Below are positions 18,089 through 26,670 of a stretch of DNA of 64,000 bases, in pieces (the first letter of the stretch is position 1; the number at the start of each line of letters is the position of its first letter). Under the pieces are notes generated by a model, which was not told the DNA's origin, made no database searches, and saw only the letters and a list, made by a program, of their open reading frames with translations. The stretch comes from Vibrio splendidus (GTDB lineage: Bacteria; Pseudomonadota; Gammaproteobacteria; Enterobacterales; Vibrionaceae): contig NZ_LNRF01000001.1 in the NCBI RefSeq assembly GCF_001557875.1, forward strand, positions 62,001-126,000, in the 5' to 3' direction. The position numbers were made by a program, and so were the translations under genes.

Positions 18089-18211
18089 AATGAAAAATAA
18101 TCTGATGGCGTTGTATTTTTGTGCGCAACACTATCAATTAGACATAAATTCGACATAATTTTAGATAGGCTACATTTTTACTGACCGTATATTTTGGGTG
18201 GGAGCAGAGCG

Positions 18212-18916
18212 ATGCTTGAACGCAGTCGTATTTTGGTTGTTGAAGACAATATCGAACTACAAGGCATTATTGCCGACTTCTTAGAAGTGAAAGAGGCCAT
18301 TGCAGACTTCGCTTCTGATGGTGAACAAGGCTTTAAGCTTGCAATGGACAACGACTTCGACGCTATCGTTCTCGATGTAATGCTACCCAAGCTTGACGGG
18401 ATGGAGGTGGCGTCTAAGTTACGTCAAAATGGTGTAACCACTCCAATATTGATGCTAACAGCATTGAATGGCCAAGAAGATCTATTAAATAGCTTTGATT
18501 CAGGTGCCGACGACTTCGTAACCAAACCGTTCAAGTTTCCTGAATTAGAAGCTCGCCTGTCAGCACTGATAAAACGCAATAAAGGCTTAGTCGCCAAAAA
18601 GTCGTTGAGCTTTGGTGAAGTGATCATCGATGAAAAAACACATACCGCATCAAGAAGTGGTCAATCACTCAACCTAACTCCTATCATGTTTCAGATTTTG
18701 AGAGAGTTAGTCAAAGCTCAAGGCGGGGTCGTCACTCGCGATAGTTTGATCTATATGCTGTGGGGGGATGACATTCCAGACAAAGATGTGCTCCGCAGCC
18801 ATATCTACCTATTACGAAACGCGCTTGATAAACCCTTCGATTTTCCGATGCTCAAGACCATTCCTAAACACGGTTTTCAATTGCTCGCGTCTAACAATGA
18901 GTCTCAATCCGAATGA
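18212..18916 (+). CDS. OmpR-family response regulator
   Basis: A 234-residue regulator with a receiver domain (1-120; phosphoacceptor Asp55 in IVLDVMLPKLDG, acidic pair at 11-12, conserved Lys in FVTKPFKFPE) and a C-terminal winged helix (about 140-230; LTPIMFQILRELVKAQGGVVTRD). The ATG at 18212 is preferred over a TTG at 18194; GGAG lies eight bases before it. It overlaps the kinase gene by 4 bp. Position divergent from the RND pump suggests it activates or represses that pump. Confidence 0.92.
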   Translation: MLERSRILVVEDNIELQGIIADFLEVKEAIADFASDGEQGFKLAMDNDFDAIVLDVMLPKLDGMEVASKLRQNGVTTPILMLTALNGQEDLLNSFDSGADDFVTKPFKFPELEARLSALIKRNKGLVAKKSLSFGEVIIDEKTHTASRSGQSLNLTPIMFQILRELVKAQGGVVTRDSLIYMLWGDDIPDKDVLRSHIYLLRNALDKPFDFPMLKTIPKHGFQLLASNNESQSE

Positions 18917-20217
18917 AAATTCGCACAAAGCTAGGCAACTCAATTGAGGATGTCAGAATTCGCACCATGCGAACGTTTTCGGTGATCGCGCTAGTCTCTT
19001 CATGCATTGTCTTTTTCGTTTTCTCGCTACGTTTAGTGTGGCAAGAAGAGGCTCAAATCGAGAATCACCTAAAATCATATAAAGGGGTGGCACAGCAGTT
19101 TTACCGCCTTCTTTCTCCAGAAGGCAGCCTCAAGCTGTCAGAAAACGTAACGGCCTACTATGGTGAGGCAGACTTTACCGACCAATTGAAAAAGCTACCG
19201 CCAATGGCGTTGGAAACGGTCGATCGTCAACGGTTTGAGATTAGACTATCTGAAGAGGATATTCTTATTCCCGGTGTGCTCGTCTACCACTTTGCCTTTG
19301 AAGACCTGGGGAAAACCATTCCTACTTACATCACCATCAGCTCATTTGACATGGACCTGTGGGACGACAGTTGGGGCGTATTGATGGCAATCTCTACGCT
19401 GTTGATGATCGGCCTGATCATAGTATTGCGGATTACACTCAAGCGAGTGTTCGACCAACTAATGGCGCCCATTTCAGAGCTCAGTACTCAACTCACTAAA
19501 CTTGAATCTGACAACTTCAAAGTACCCGACCACACGGTTGATGAGTTGCAGATGCTCACCTCGCACCTCAACAGTTACTCGACAATGAAAGACAGGCTTG
19601 CCAAACAAGAGATGATGTTTGCGAAATACGCTAGCCACGAATTGAAAACACCGATCTCAATTGTTATTGGCGCAGCAGAATTACAAGCTATGAAGCCCGA
19701 TGATCCTGTATTTCAAGCTAAGCAACGAGAACGTATTCTTGGAGCCGCAAACGGCATGAGTTCTACTGTTGAAGTACTACTGAACATCGTTAAGCAAGAG
19801 AACTCTTCAACGGACAAAACACTTACAGCGATTAGCCAAGAATCCATCGATGTATCGAAGTACTACGGGATGCTAGCTGCAGGCGTGGAGTTAGTTCTGA
19901 ATGTTGAGCCAAACACCACGCTCAACATGCCGCTACCGTTGGTGAATATGGTATTAAAGAACTACATTGAAAATGCGATTCGATTTACCACACAAGGTAA
20001 GATTGTAGTGACCATCAACTCCAACACGATTTCGGTTTCAGATACTGGCTCAGGGCTGAATGATGATACAAAAACGGAACACGGCCTTGGCCTAATCATT
20101 GTAAAACGCATCGGAGACAGTTACGGCTGGACATCCACACTGATCGATAACGCCCAGTCGGATACGAGCCTACATCCCGCGGGCTGCACTGCAACTTTTG
20201 CTCGAAACGATGTATAA
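18913..20217 (+). CDS. Sensor histidine kinase
   Basis: A 434-residue inner-membrane kinase partnered with the preceding regulator. It has a first membrane helix at about 20-42, a periplasmic sensor of about 110 residues without an obvious known fold, a second helix at about 155-178, a HAMP-like linker, an H-box with the phosphorylated His in YASHELKTPIS, an N-box NYIENAIRF, and G-boxes VSDTGSGL and HGLGLIIVKRI. The catalytic domain is compact. The ATGA overlap with the regulator gene shows translational coupling. Signal sensed is unknown. Confidence 0.92.
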   Translation: MKIRTKLGNSIEDVRIRTMRTFSVIALVSSCIVFFVFSLRLVWQEEAQIENHLKSYKGVAQQFYRLLSPEGSLKLSENVTAYYGEADFTDQLKKLPPMALETVDRQRFEIRLSEEDILIPGVLVYHFAFEDLGKTIPTYITISSFDMDLWDDSWGVLMAISTLLMIGLIIVLRITLKRVFDQLMAPISELSTQLTKLESDNFKVPDHTVDELQMLTSHLNSYSTMKDRLAKQEMMFAKYASHELKTPISIVIGAAELQAMKPDDPVFQAKQRERILGAANGMSSTVEVLLNIVKQENSSTDKTLTAISQESIDVSKYYGMLAAGVELVLNVEPNTTLNMPLPLVNMVLKNYIENAIRFTTQGKIVVTINSNTISVSDTGSGLNDDTKTEHGLGLIIVKRIGDSYGWTSTLIDNAQSDTSLHPAGCTATFARNDV

Positions 20218-20266
20218 AAGCTGCATCTATTCAAAAGCGATTCTTACAAGAACCTGCGTATACAAA

Positions 20267-20290
20267 AAAGGACATCAAATGATGTCCTTT
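20267..20290. terminator. Bidirectional intrinsic terminator
   Basis: AAAGGACATC, 4-base loop, GATGTCCTTT. It separates the kinase gene from the convergent TetR-type gene. Confidence 0.8.
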
Positions 20291-20313
20291 CCCAATAAAC
20301 CGAAAGTAAAACA

Positions 20314-20928
20314 CTAAGACTTTCCTTTCACACCGCACCCTTTTATCACTAATTGGGTGATGAACTCAGCGGCTTCTTCGTAGTCTTTGTCATCAAGCTG
20401 CTCTTTCTGCATCACGCTGCAAATCTGCCAGCCAAAGTCAGCGTAGGTTTGGGTTGCAGCCCAGATGGTAAACATCAGGTGGTGTGCGGGAACTTCATCC
20501 ATCAAGCCTTGTGCAGACCAGGTCGAGAATTTATCAAGGATCATCTGCGATTGCTTATACAGCTCATCGCCAATCTCTTTTGGCAACACCTTAGCGCCCG
20601 ACATCACTTCATTGGCAAACACTTTAGAGGCGTATGGATGGTCGCGAGAAATGATGAGCTTAGTCTGAATATACTGAGATAAAGCTTCAACAGGATCGCA
20701 GAGATCTTCAATTGGGCGAGACGCTTCCAATAATGGTTGAGTGACAGTTTCAAGCACGGCATTGTAGAGCTTATCTTTGGAGCTGAAGTAATAGAATACA
20801 TTGGGCTTGGGAATGTCAGCAGCTTTAGCGATATCTGCCATTTTTGTCGCAGCATAACCATGAGTCGCAAATTGTTCGCACGCGACTTCGATGATTAAAT
20901 CTTGATTCTTTTGTCTGATCCTAGACAT
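20314..20928 (-). CDS. TetR-family regulator, RutR-like
   Basis: A 204-residue TetR-type repressor. The N-terminal helix-turn-helix is typical (TKMADIAKAADIPKPNVFYYFSSKDKLYNAV), and the C-terminal domain, with DHPYASKVFANEVMSG and ATQTYADFGWQI, resembles the RutR/YcdC C-terminal family, which binds pyrimidines in E. coli. The start at 20928 (MSRIRQKNQ) has AAGGAT just upstream. It follows the glycerate kinase gene on the same strand but a hairpin lies between, so it may be separately expressed. A role in control of the glyoxylate or nucleobase genes nearby is plausible but not shown. Confidence 0.85.
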   Translation of the reverse strand: MSRIRQKNQDLIIEVACEQFATHGYAATKMADIAKAADIPKPNVFYYFSSKDKLYNAVLETVTQPLLEASRPIEDLCDPVEALSQYIQTKLIISRDHPYASKVFANEVMSGAKVLPKEIGDELYKQSQMILDKFSTWSAQGLMDEVPAHHLMFTIWAATQTYADFGWQICSVMQKEQLDDKDYEEAAEFITQLVIKGCGVKGKS

Positions 20929-21058
20929 ATTGCATCCTTTACAACTCATTACTTAAGCCATAGTAATCAACGTGCTTCATTAGTCCAGAAGATAATGCCA
21001 TAACTCAACCCCAGCGCTTATCTCATCTGACGAAACACTGCCAGCATCGATAAAATCA

Positions 21059-21096
21059 AAATGGCCGCCTTGATGTCAGTACACCGGCGACCATTT
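21059..21096 (-). terminator. Intrinsic terminator after glycerate kinase
   Basis: AAATGGCCGCC and GGCGACCATTT form an 11-bp stem with one mismatch; on the minus strand it is followed by TTTTGATTTTAT. It closes the gcl-hyi-glxR-glycerate kinase unit. Confidence 0.6.
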
Positions 21097-21136
21097 GAAC
21101 ACTCTGAGACCAACTCACAACAGACGAGTTTGCAGA

Positions 21137-22447
21137 CTACAAGATCAATATAGCCCTGAAATCATTGACATTAGTTAGCGTTGGGCCTGTCGTAAGAAGC
21201 ACATCAACTTGCTTGAAGAAGTCGTAGCTGTTGTTCGCGTCAAGGTAGTCTTGCGCTTTAAGCGACAGGTTCGAACCTTGCTGCCATGTTTGAGGAGTGA
21301 TCCATGCACCGGCGTTATCTTCTACACCATCTATACCATCAGTATCGGCAGCCAGAGCAAATATATTGTCTTGACCTTTAAGTTCGTTATACAAGCTTAA
21401 AAGGAATTCACAATTTCGCCCGCCACGACCATTTCCTTTAACCGTCACCGTGGTCTCACCACCTGAAAGCAGCACGCAAGGCGTCTCGAATGGATGTTTA
21501 TTATTAGCAACTTGTTTGGCCAAAGCAGCATGAACCTTCGCCACTTCTCGCGCTTCTCCTTCAATACAGTCACTCAATACGTAAGCGGGAATCCCCAAAC
21601 CTTCAGCTTCTGCAGCGGCAGATTCTAATGCTGACATTGGAGTAGCGATAATATGATGCTCTGCATTCTTCCAACACACATCATCCGGCTTAACGGTCTC
21701 TGACTCAGGGTTATTGAGCCATTCAAATGCCGAGCGTGGTGTTTCAATTTGGTAGCGTTCTAAGATTGCCATTGCATCAAAACGAGTGGTGGTGTCAGGT
21801 ACGGTTGGGCCAGAGGCAATCACACTAATATCGTCTCCCGGCACATCTGATATTGCCAAAGACACAACTCTTGCTGGGTAGGCGGCTTTGGCAAGTCGAC
21901 CACCTTTGATTGAAGATAAATGCTTACGAACGCAATTCATCTCATCAATGGCTGCACCCGACTTAAGCAGCGCTTTATTGATTTGTTGCTTCTCTGCCAA
22001 ACTGATATCGCCACCCGGTAGACTCAATAGAGCGGAGCCTCCACCCGACAACAAGCAGATCACCGTGTCATCGGCGCTAAGATCATTGACGAGTTGCAAC
22101 ATACGTTGACTCACTTCTAAACCCATCGCGTCTGGAACTGGGTGCGCCGCTTCGATCACCTCAATGTGTTCGCAAGGAGCCGTGTGCTCATAGCGAGTCA
22201 CGACCAAACCTTCAAGGTCACGCAGTGCAAGATCTTGTTGCTTCTTTGTTTGCCATACGGCTTCAAGCTCCGCCGCCATTGACGCTGCAGCTTTTCCCGC
22301 TCCGATCACGACAGTGCGCCCAGCTTGATTAGCAGAGCGATAAAAAATGTCTTGAGGTAGAAAAGGTTCGATGTGATTTTTTGGTAGTGCCTCATTTACA
22401 GCACTTGAGAAAAGGGTTTGCAGAAACTGCTTAGCATCAATGTCCAT
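21137..22447 (-). CDS. Glycerate 2-kinase, type II (MOFRL family, TtuD/GckA-like)
   Basis: A 436-residue enzyme that phosphorylates D-glycerate to 2-phosphoglycerate, the last step of the glycerate pathway from glyoxylate. N-terminal glycerate-kinase domain with VVIGAGKAAASMA, ICLLSGGGSALLSLPGG and the conserved SSIKGGRLAKAAYPA; a MOFRL domain at the C-terminus with LSGGETTVTVKGNGRGGRNCEF and AADTDGIDG. It was once annotated in other bacteria as hydroxypyruvate reductase (TtuD), which is usually a misnomer. AAGGAG lies nine bases before the ATG. It follows glxR after a 311-bp gap that holds a strong RNA stem. It is not homologous to the type I kinase at 2812-3972. Confidence 0.9.
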   Translation of the reverse strand: MDIDAKQFLQTLFSSAVNEALPKNHIEPFLPQDIFYRSANQAGRTVVIGAGKAAASMAAELEAVWQTKKQQDLALRDLEGLVVTRYEHTAPCEHIEVIEAAHPVPDAMGLEVSQRMLQLVNDLSADDTVICLLSGGGSALLSLPGGDISLAEKQQINKALLKSGAAIDEMNCVRKHLSSIKGGRLAKAAYPARVVSLAISDVPGDDISVIASGPTVPDTTTRFDAMAILERYQIETPRSAFEWLNNPESETVKPDDVCWKNAEHHIIATPMSALESAAAEAEGLGIPAYVLSDCIEGEAREVAKVHAALAKQVANNKHPFETPCVLLSGGETTVTVKGNGRGGRNCEFLLSLYNELKGQDNIFALAADTDGIDGVEDNAGAWITPQTWQQGSNLSLKAQDYLDANNSYDFFKQVDVLLTTGPTLTNVNDFRAILIL

Positions 22448-22758
22448 CAGCCACTCCTTAGTTGACGGAGAAAAAAAGAACCCCGATACAAGGCGAAAGG
22501 GTGCCTGCTAAGATTAAGTTGGAAAGGAACAACTTCAACCTCTGCCTCGTATCAGGAACGCGTATAAAAGGAGACGAAACTACGCGATTTATAAACAAAC
22601 TGTTTGAAACTGGTGGGCTCGCACATCGCAGCTCTATCGAGGCGCAAAGTAGATTCACGATTCGACATTACATGTAATGGGAGCCCAGATTCATTGGCCC
22701 TAGACCCTATTTAAGTAAAAAGACCAATGAATTGTTGACGGATAAACCGTTAACTAGA
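22448..22758 (-). other. 311-bp gap between glxR and the glycerate kinase gene
   Basis: No convincing gene on either strand. It holds the structured leader at 22471-22559 and, nearer glxR, a perfect 9-bp inverted repeat (ATTCATTGG at 22689-22697, CCAATGAAT at 22724-22732). Confidence 0.6.
22471..22559 (-). ncRNA. Structured leader or attenuator before glycerate kinase
   Basis: In the minus-strand transcript the arm at 22559-22544 (GATACGAGGC core) pairs with the arm at 22494-22478 (GCCTTGTATC core), about 14 bp including wobbles, and seven Us follow directly (22477-22471). Inside is a second hairpin with AAGTTG/CAACTT stem, and an AGGC that could compete for the GCCT of the long stem. This looks like a terminator with a possible antiterminator, 23 bases before the start codon. 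No known riboswitch consensus was recognised. It may also be only the terminator of a small RNA. Confidence 0.45.
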
Positions 22759-23655
22759 TTAACGAATCGAGTGATCAGAACGTTTCTCAATCGCTTGAAT
22801 AAGCGCAGAGTGGTCCCAACCTTCACCGCCCATTTCGGCACACTCGCCAAACAACTTCTGAGCGTTCGCCGTATTCGGTAGTGCAACACCTAATTCTTGT
22901 GCGCCCGTTAGCGCCAGATTCAGGTCTTTCTGGTGAAGCGAGATCCTAAAGCCCGGGTCAAAGGTGCCTTCAACCATGCGCTCACCGTGCACTTCCAAGA
23001 TCTTAGAGTTAGCAAAGCCGCCCAATAGAGCCTGACGTACGCGTGCTGGATCGGCACCGGCTTTTGAAGCAAAAACTAACGCTTCAGACACCGCTTCGAT
23101 ATTCAGAGCAACGATGATCTGGTTAGCCACCTTACACGTTTGGCCTGCACCGTTATCACCCACCAGCGTGATGTTCTTACCCATGATTTCAAATAACGGA
23201 CGGGCTTTATCAAAGGCGTCTTGCTCACCGCCAACCATGATAGTCAGCGCCGCATTGATAGCGCCTACTTCGCCGCCTGATACCGGTGCATCTAGGTATG
23301 AAGCGCCGCCTTCGTTAATTCGCGCTGCAATTGCTTTGGTCGCGATTGGCGAGATTGAACTCATATCGATAACCAGTTTTCCAGTTGCGCCACCTGCGGC
23401 GAGACCTTGCTCGACACCGTTATCACCAAACAGGACATCTTCCACTTGAGGCGTATTCGGCACCATTAGGATAATGACATCCGCCACCTCTGCCGCTTCC
23501 GCGGGTGAATGACAAACTGTTGCGCCAGCGGCAACGAGATCAGCTGGTGCTGCATTAAAATGATCCGAAAGAATCAAATCGTGACCTGCTTTTTGAAGGT
23601 TACTCGCCATAGGTTTACCCATGATGCCAGTTCCGATAAATGCAATTTTAGACAT
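22759..23655 (-). CDS. glxR: Tartronate semialdehyde reductase (2-hydroxy-3-oxopropionate reductase)
   Basis: A 298-residue NAD(P)H-dependent beta-hydroxyacid dehydrogenase reducing tartronate semialdehyde to D-glycerate. Signatures: Rossmann motif FIGTGIMGKPMASNL at 5-19, substrate motif YLDAPVSGGEVGA near 119-131, and the catalytic lysine region GQTCKVANQIIVA near 168. Length equals GarR/GlxR (about 295). AAGGAGAACAAC precedes the start. It is third in the minus-strand glyoxylate unit behind gcl and hyi. Confidence 0.92.
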   Translation of the reverse strand: MSKIAFIGTGIMGKPMASNLQKAGHDLILSDHFNAAPADLVAAGATVCHSPAEAAEVADVIILMVPNTPQVEDVLFGDNGVEQGLAAGGATGKLVIDMSSISPIATKAIAARINEGGASYLDAPVSGGEVGAINAALTIMVGGEQDAFDKARPLFEIMGKNITLVGDNGAGQTCKVANQIIVALNIEAVSEALVFASKAGADPARVRQALLGGFANSKILEVHGERMVEGTFDPGFRISLHQKDLNLALTGAQELGVALPNTANAQKLFGECAEMGGEGWDHSALIQAIEKRSDHSIR

Positions 23656-23692
23656 GTTGTTCTCCTTAACGTTTGAGGGTTACCAGACGCAA

Positions 23693-24469
23693 TTAACGGT
23701 ACTGGTGTAGCCAACCGAGGCCTTCTGTCGTTGTTGTTTTCGGCTTATATTCGCAGCCAACCCAACCTTGATAGCCAAGCTCATCAAGATAGTTGAGCAC
23801 GAATGGGTAGTTGATTTCGCCAGTACCCGGTTCGTGTCGGCCTGGGTTATCAGCCAGTTGCACGTGTGCGATTTGGCCAATGTTCTGCTGCATGGTCGGC
23901 GTTAAATCGCCTTCCATAATTTGCATGTGATAAATATCGTATTGGATAGAAAGGTTATCGCTCCCTACCTCTTTGATGATCGCTTTGGCTTGCTCGGTGG
24001 TGTTCAAGAAGAAGCCCGGAATATCGCGGGTATTGATCGCTTCGATCACTAAGCGGATACCTTCTGCTGCTAGCGCGTTCGCCGCGTAATGCAGGTTAAT
24101 CACAAATGCCGATTGCGCATCTTGTTGGGTCACACCTTGTGGAACAATCCCTGCCAAGCAATTCACTTGAGTACAACCCAGTGTTTTTGCGTAAGCGATG
24201 GCTTTAGGTACACCCGCTTGAAACTCTTCAACTCGTGCTGGGTCGACCGCGATACCACGGTCGCCAGCGTCCCAATCACCCGCGGGCAGGTTAAATAGCA
24301 CTTGCTCTAGGTCATTAGCGTCGAGCTTTGCTTTGATTACCTGAGCATCAAAGGCGTAAGGGAAAAGGTATTCCACGCCTTGAAAGCCCGCTTCTGCGGC
24401 GGCTTCAAAGCGATCCATAAAATCAACTTCCGTGAATAACATTGACAAGTTTGCTGCAAATTTTGCCAT
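23693..24469 (-). CDS. hyi: Hydroxypyruvate isomerase
   Basis: A 258-residue TIM-barrel isomerase interconverting hydroxypyruvate and tartronate semialdehyde. Visible family features: AANLSMLFTEVDFMDRF at the N-terminus, EGIRLVIEAINTRDIPGF around the metal-binding Glu, YDIYHMQIMEGDL, and the terminal GWVGCEYKPKTTTTEGLGW. Length matches E. coli Hyi (258). AAGGACAGAG precedes the ATG. It sits between gcl and glxR, the same order as in the E. coli allantoin region. Confidence 0.93.
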   Translation of the reverse strand: MAKFAANLSMLFTEVDFMDRFEAAAEAGFQGVEYLFPYAFDAQVIKAKLDANDLEQVLFNLPAGDWDAGDRGIAVDPARVEEFQAGVPKAIAYAKTLGCTQVNCLAGIVPQGVTQQDAQSAFVINLHYAANALAAEGIRLVIEAINTRDIPGFFLNTTEQAKAIIKEVGSDNLSIQYDIYHMQIMEGDLTPTMQQNIGQIAHVQLADNPGRHEPGTGEINYPFVLNYLDELGYQGWVGCEYKPKTTTTEGLGWLHQYR

Positions 24470-24538
24470 GACTCTGTCCTTATTCTTTATTTGGTGAAAC
24501 TATGACTGTTTAGTGAAGCCTCGCTCAATTGGAGACTT

Positions 24539-24567
24539 TCCGTAGAGCTAAGCCTCTGCTCTACGGA
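24539..24567 (-). other. Perfect stem-loop between gcl and hyi
   Basis: TCCGTAGAGC, 9-base loop, GCTCTACGGA. No T-run follows on the minus strand, so it is more likely an mRNA stabilising or processing element than a full terminator. Confidence 0.5.
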
Positions 24568-24584
24568 TACACATGACTTAATGA

Positions 24585-26357
24585 TTACTTGTACGCTAGC
24601 GCCGTTGGGGCATCGCCGCGGCTTTCAGCAAGTGGCTCAAATTCGTTGATGGCATTAATCTCAACGCCCATCGCAATGTTGGTTACTCGCTCAAGAATCA
24701 ACTCAACAACAACCGGTACTTTATGCTTGTTCATCAGCTCTTTTGCTTGCTCAAACGCAGCAGCAATTTGCTCTGGTTCACGAACTCGAATCGCTTTACA
24801 GCCTAAACCTTCAACAACCGCAACATGGTCAACCCCGTAGCCTTCAAGCTCTGGCGCGTTCTGATTATCAAACGCCAGTTGTACACAGTAATCGATATCA
24901 AATTGGCGCTGTGCTTGGCGAATCAAACCTAGATACGAGTTGTTTACCAACACATGAATGTATGGCAGGTTGAATTGTGCACCTACCGCCAGTTCTTCGA
25001 TCATGAATTGGAAATCGTAATCTCCAGAGATAGCGACAATATCCCGATTTGGATCGGCCGCTCGCACGCCTAATGCGGCTGGTGTTGTCCAACCTAGCGG
25101 ACCAGCCTGACCACAGTTGATCCAGTTACGCGGCTTATAAACATGCAGGAACTGAGCGGCGGCGATTTGCGACAAACCAATGGTGCTCACATAGCAAGTA
25201 TCACGACCAAATGCCTTGTTCATCTCTTCATAAACACGCATCGGCTTCATTGGCGCTTCATCGAAATTGGTTTTACGCAGCATAGTCGATTTGCGTTCCT
25301 GACACTCGCTTGCCCAAGCATTTCGGTTTGGCAGCTTGCCAGCGTCACGCCACTCTTGCGCCACTTCAACCATTAGCTCAAGTGCTGCTTTCGCATCAGA
25401 GACAATACCTAAATCAGGACAGAACACGCGGCCGATTTGGGTCGGTTCAATGTCGACGTGTACGAACTTTCGGCCTTCGGTGTAAACATCCACAGAGCCG
25501 GTATGACGGTTTGCCCAGCGGTTACCTACCCCAAACACAAAGTCGGAGTTGAGCATGGTTTCGTTACCGTAACGGTGGGACGTTTGTAGCCCTACCATGC
25601 CTGCCATTAAGTCATGATCATCTGGGATAGAGCCCCAACCCATCAAGGTTGGGATCACTGGTACACCCGTAATCTCAGCAAACTGTTGGAGCAATTCAGA
25701 TGCGCCAGCGTTAATCACACCACCACCGGACACAATCAGCGGCTTTTCCGATTGAGACATCATGGTTAATGCTTTCTCAACCTGCGCACGTGTTGCTTGT
25801 GGCTTATAAGGTTCTAGCGGTTCATAGGTATCGATATCAAACTCAATCTCAGCCAGTTGAACATCAACCGGTAGATCAATCAGGATTGGACCAGGGCGAC
25901 CCGAGCGCATTAAATGAAAGGCTTTTTGAAATGCGCGTGGCACTTGTGCAGGTTCCAGTACCGTGGTTGCCCACTTAGTCACAGGTTTAGCGATAGATTC
26001 AATGTCGACCGCTTGGAAATCTTCTTTATGAAGACGAGCACGTGGCGCTTGGCCTGTGATGCATAGAATTGGAATCGAATCTGCAGACGCAGAATAAAGA
26101 CCCGTGATCATGTCCGTTCCCGCAGGGCCAGAAGTACCAATACACACACCTATATTACCTTGATTGGTACGTGTGTAGCCTTCTGCCATATGGGATGCAC
26201 CCTCTACGTGGCGAGCTAAGACGTGGTCGATTCCTCCGAGCTTTTTCATAGCCGCATACATAGGGTTTATTGCTGCGCCGGGAACACCAAATGCGATGTC
26301 TACACCTTCACGTTTAAGCACTTCTACCGCTGCTTCAATCGCTTTCATAATTGCCAT
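24585..26357 (-). CDS. gcl: Glyoxylate carboligase (tartronate-semialdehyde synthase)
   Basis: A 590-residue ThDP- and FAD-dependent enzyme joining two glyoxylates to tartronate semialdehyde and CO2. Almost collinear with E. coli Gcl (593). It has the diagnostic Val51 in [11 protein letters not shown], where other ThDP enzymes have a catalytic Glu. The ThDP/Mg motif is seen as [13 protein letters not shown] near 440. GGAGG lies upstream of the ATG. It is the first gene of the minus-strand glyoxylate unit, divergent from malate synthase. The promoter carries a TTGTATACAA palindrome only 18 bp from the start codon, a likely repressor site. Confidence 0.95.
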   Translation of the reverse strand: MAIMKAIEAAVEVLKREGVDIAFGVPGAAINPMYAAMKKLGGIDHVLARHVEGASHMAEGYTRTNQGNIGVCIGTSGPAGTDMITGLYSASADSIPILCITGQAPRARLHKEDFQAVDIESIAKPVTKWATTVLEPAQVPRAFQKAFHLMRSGRPGPILIDLPVDVQLAEIEFDIDTYEPLEPYKPQATRAQVEKALTMMSQSEKPLIVSGGGVINAGASELLQQFAEITGVPVIPTLMGWGSIPDDHDLMAGMVGLQTSHRYGNETMLNSDFVFGVGNRWANRHTGSVDVYTEGRKFVHVDIEPTQIGRVFCPDLGIVSDAKAALELMVEVAQEWRDAGKLPNRNAWASECQERKSTMLRKTNFDEAPMKPMRVYEEMNKAFGRDTCYVSTIGLSQIAAAQFLHVYKPRNWINCGQAGPLGWTTPAALGVRAADPNRDIVAISGDYDFQFMIEELAVGAQFNLPYIHVLVNNSYLGLIRQAQRQFDIDYCVQLAFDNQNAPELEGYGVDHVAVVEGLGCKAIRVREPEQIAAAFEQAKELMNKHKVPVVVELILERVTNIAMGVEINAINEFEPLAESRGDAPTALAYK

Positions 26358-26374
26358 TCGAACCTCCAGTTCAG

Positions 26375-26386
26375 ATTGTATACAAT
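26375..26386. promoter_or_regulatory. ATTGTATACAAT palindrome near gcl
   Basis: A perfect 12-bp palindrome just upstream of the gcl ribosome-binding site. The core is shared with 26627-26642, implying one regulator for both divergent units. The form fits a GntR-type or similar repressor, but no such gene lies next to it. Confidence 0.65.
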
Positions 26387-26522
26387 TAAACTAACTTTTG
26401 TGTACTATGAACCATCCTCGCTATTTATCAACCCCCAAATGAAACAATTTTGTTACACTCCACTGCCACTTTGAGTAAGCACCCACCCTGAAAAGCTTAC
26501 AATTCATTGCTTTACATAAAAT

Positions 26523-26538
26523 ATCTTTACGTAAAAAT
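26523..26538. promoter_or_regulatory. ATCTTTACGTAAAAAT, MarR-operator-like word
   Basis: Fourteen of 16 positions match the element 29521-29536 before the DMT permease gene, beside a MarR gene. It may tie malate synthase to that regulator; chance is possible in AT-rich sequence. Confidence 0.3.
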
Positions 26539-26626
26539 AAATCCAAAAAAGACCAAATGATAAATAAATGTTAAATACCCTTTGCTTGTTTACAATTTAT
26601 GCAATATAAATATCCTTAAAAAGAGC

Positions 26627-26642
26627 ATTTTGTATACAAAAT
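26627..26642. promoter_or_regulatory. ATTTTGTATACAAAAT palindrome near malate synthase
   Basis: A perfect 16-bp palindrome 28 bp before the malate synthase start. With the copy at 26375-26386 it makes a symmetric pair serving both divergent transcripts. Confidence 0.7.
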
Positions 26643-26670
26643 AGCATCGTATTGTTCAAAGGAGACAACA

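Larger units (their letters stand above)
26358..26670. promoter_or_regulatory. Divergent gcl/aceB promoter region
   Basis: A 313-bp AT-rich gap between divergent gcl and malate synthase. It contains two perfect TTGTATACAA palindromes, a near copy (TTGTTTACAA at 26586-26595), and an ATCTTTACGTAAAAAT word similar to one at the MarR-controlled permease. No gene seen. Confidence 0.7.

Noticed and set aside
22448-22758. Glycine or lysine riboswitch before glycerate kinase
   Set aside because: The consensus segments of these classes could not be aligned to the sequence; only a stem with U-run and inner hairpins is visible.
22448-22758. Integron attC (VCR-like) repeat in the glxR to kinase gap
   Set aside because: No core sites in the right arrangement, and no cassette-like gene order.
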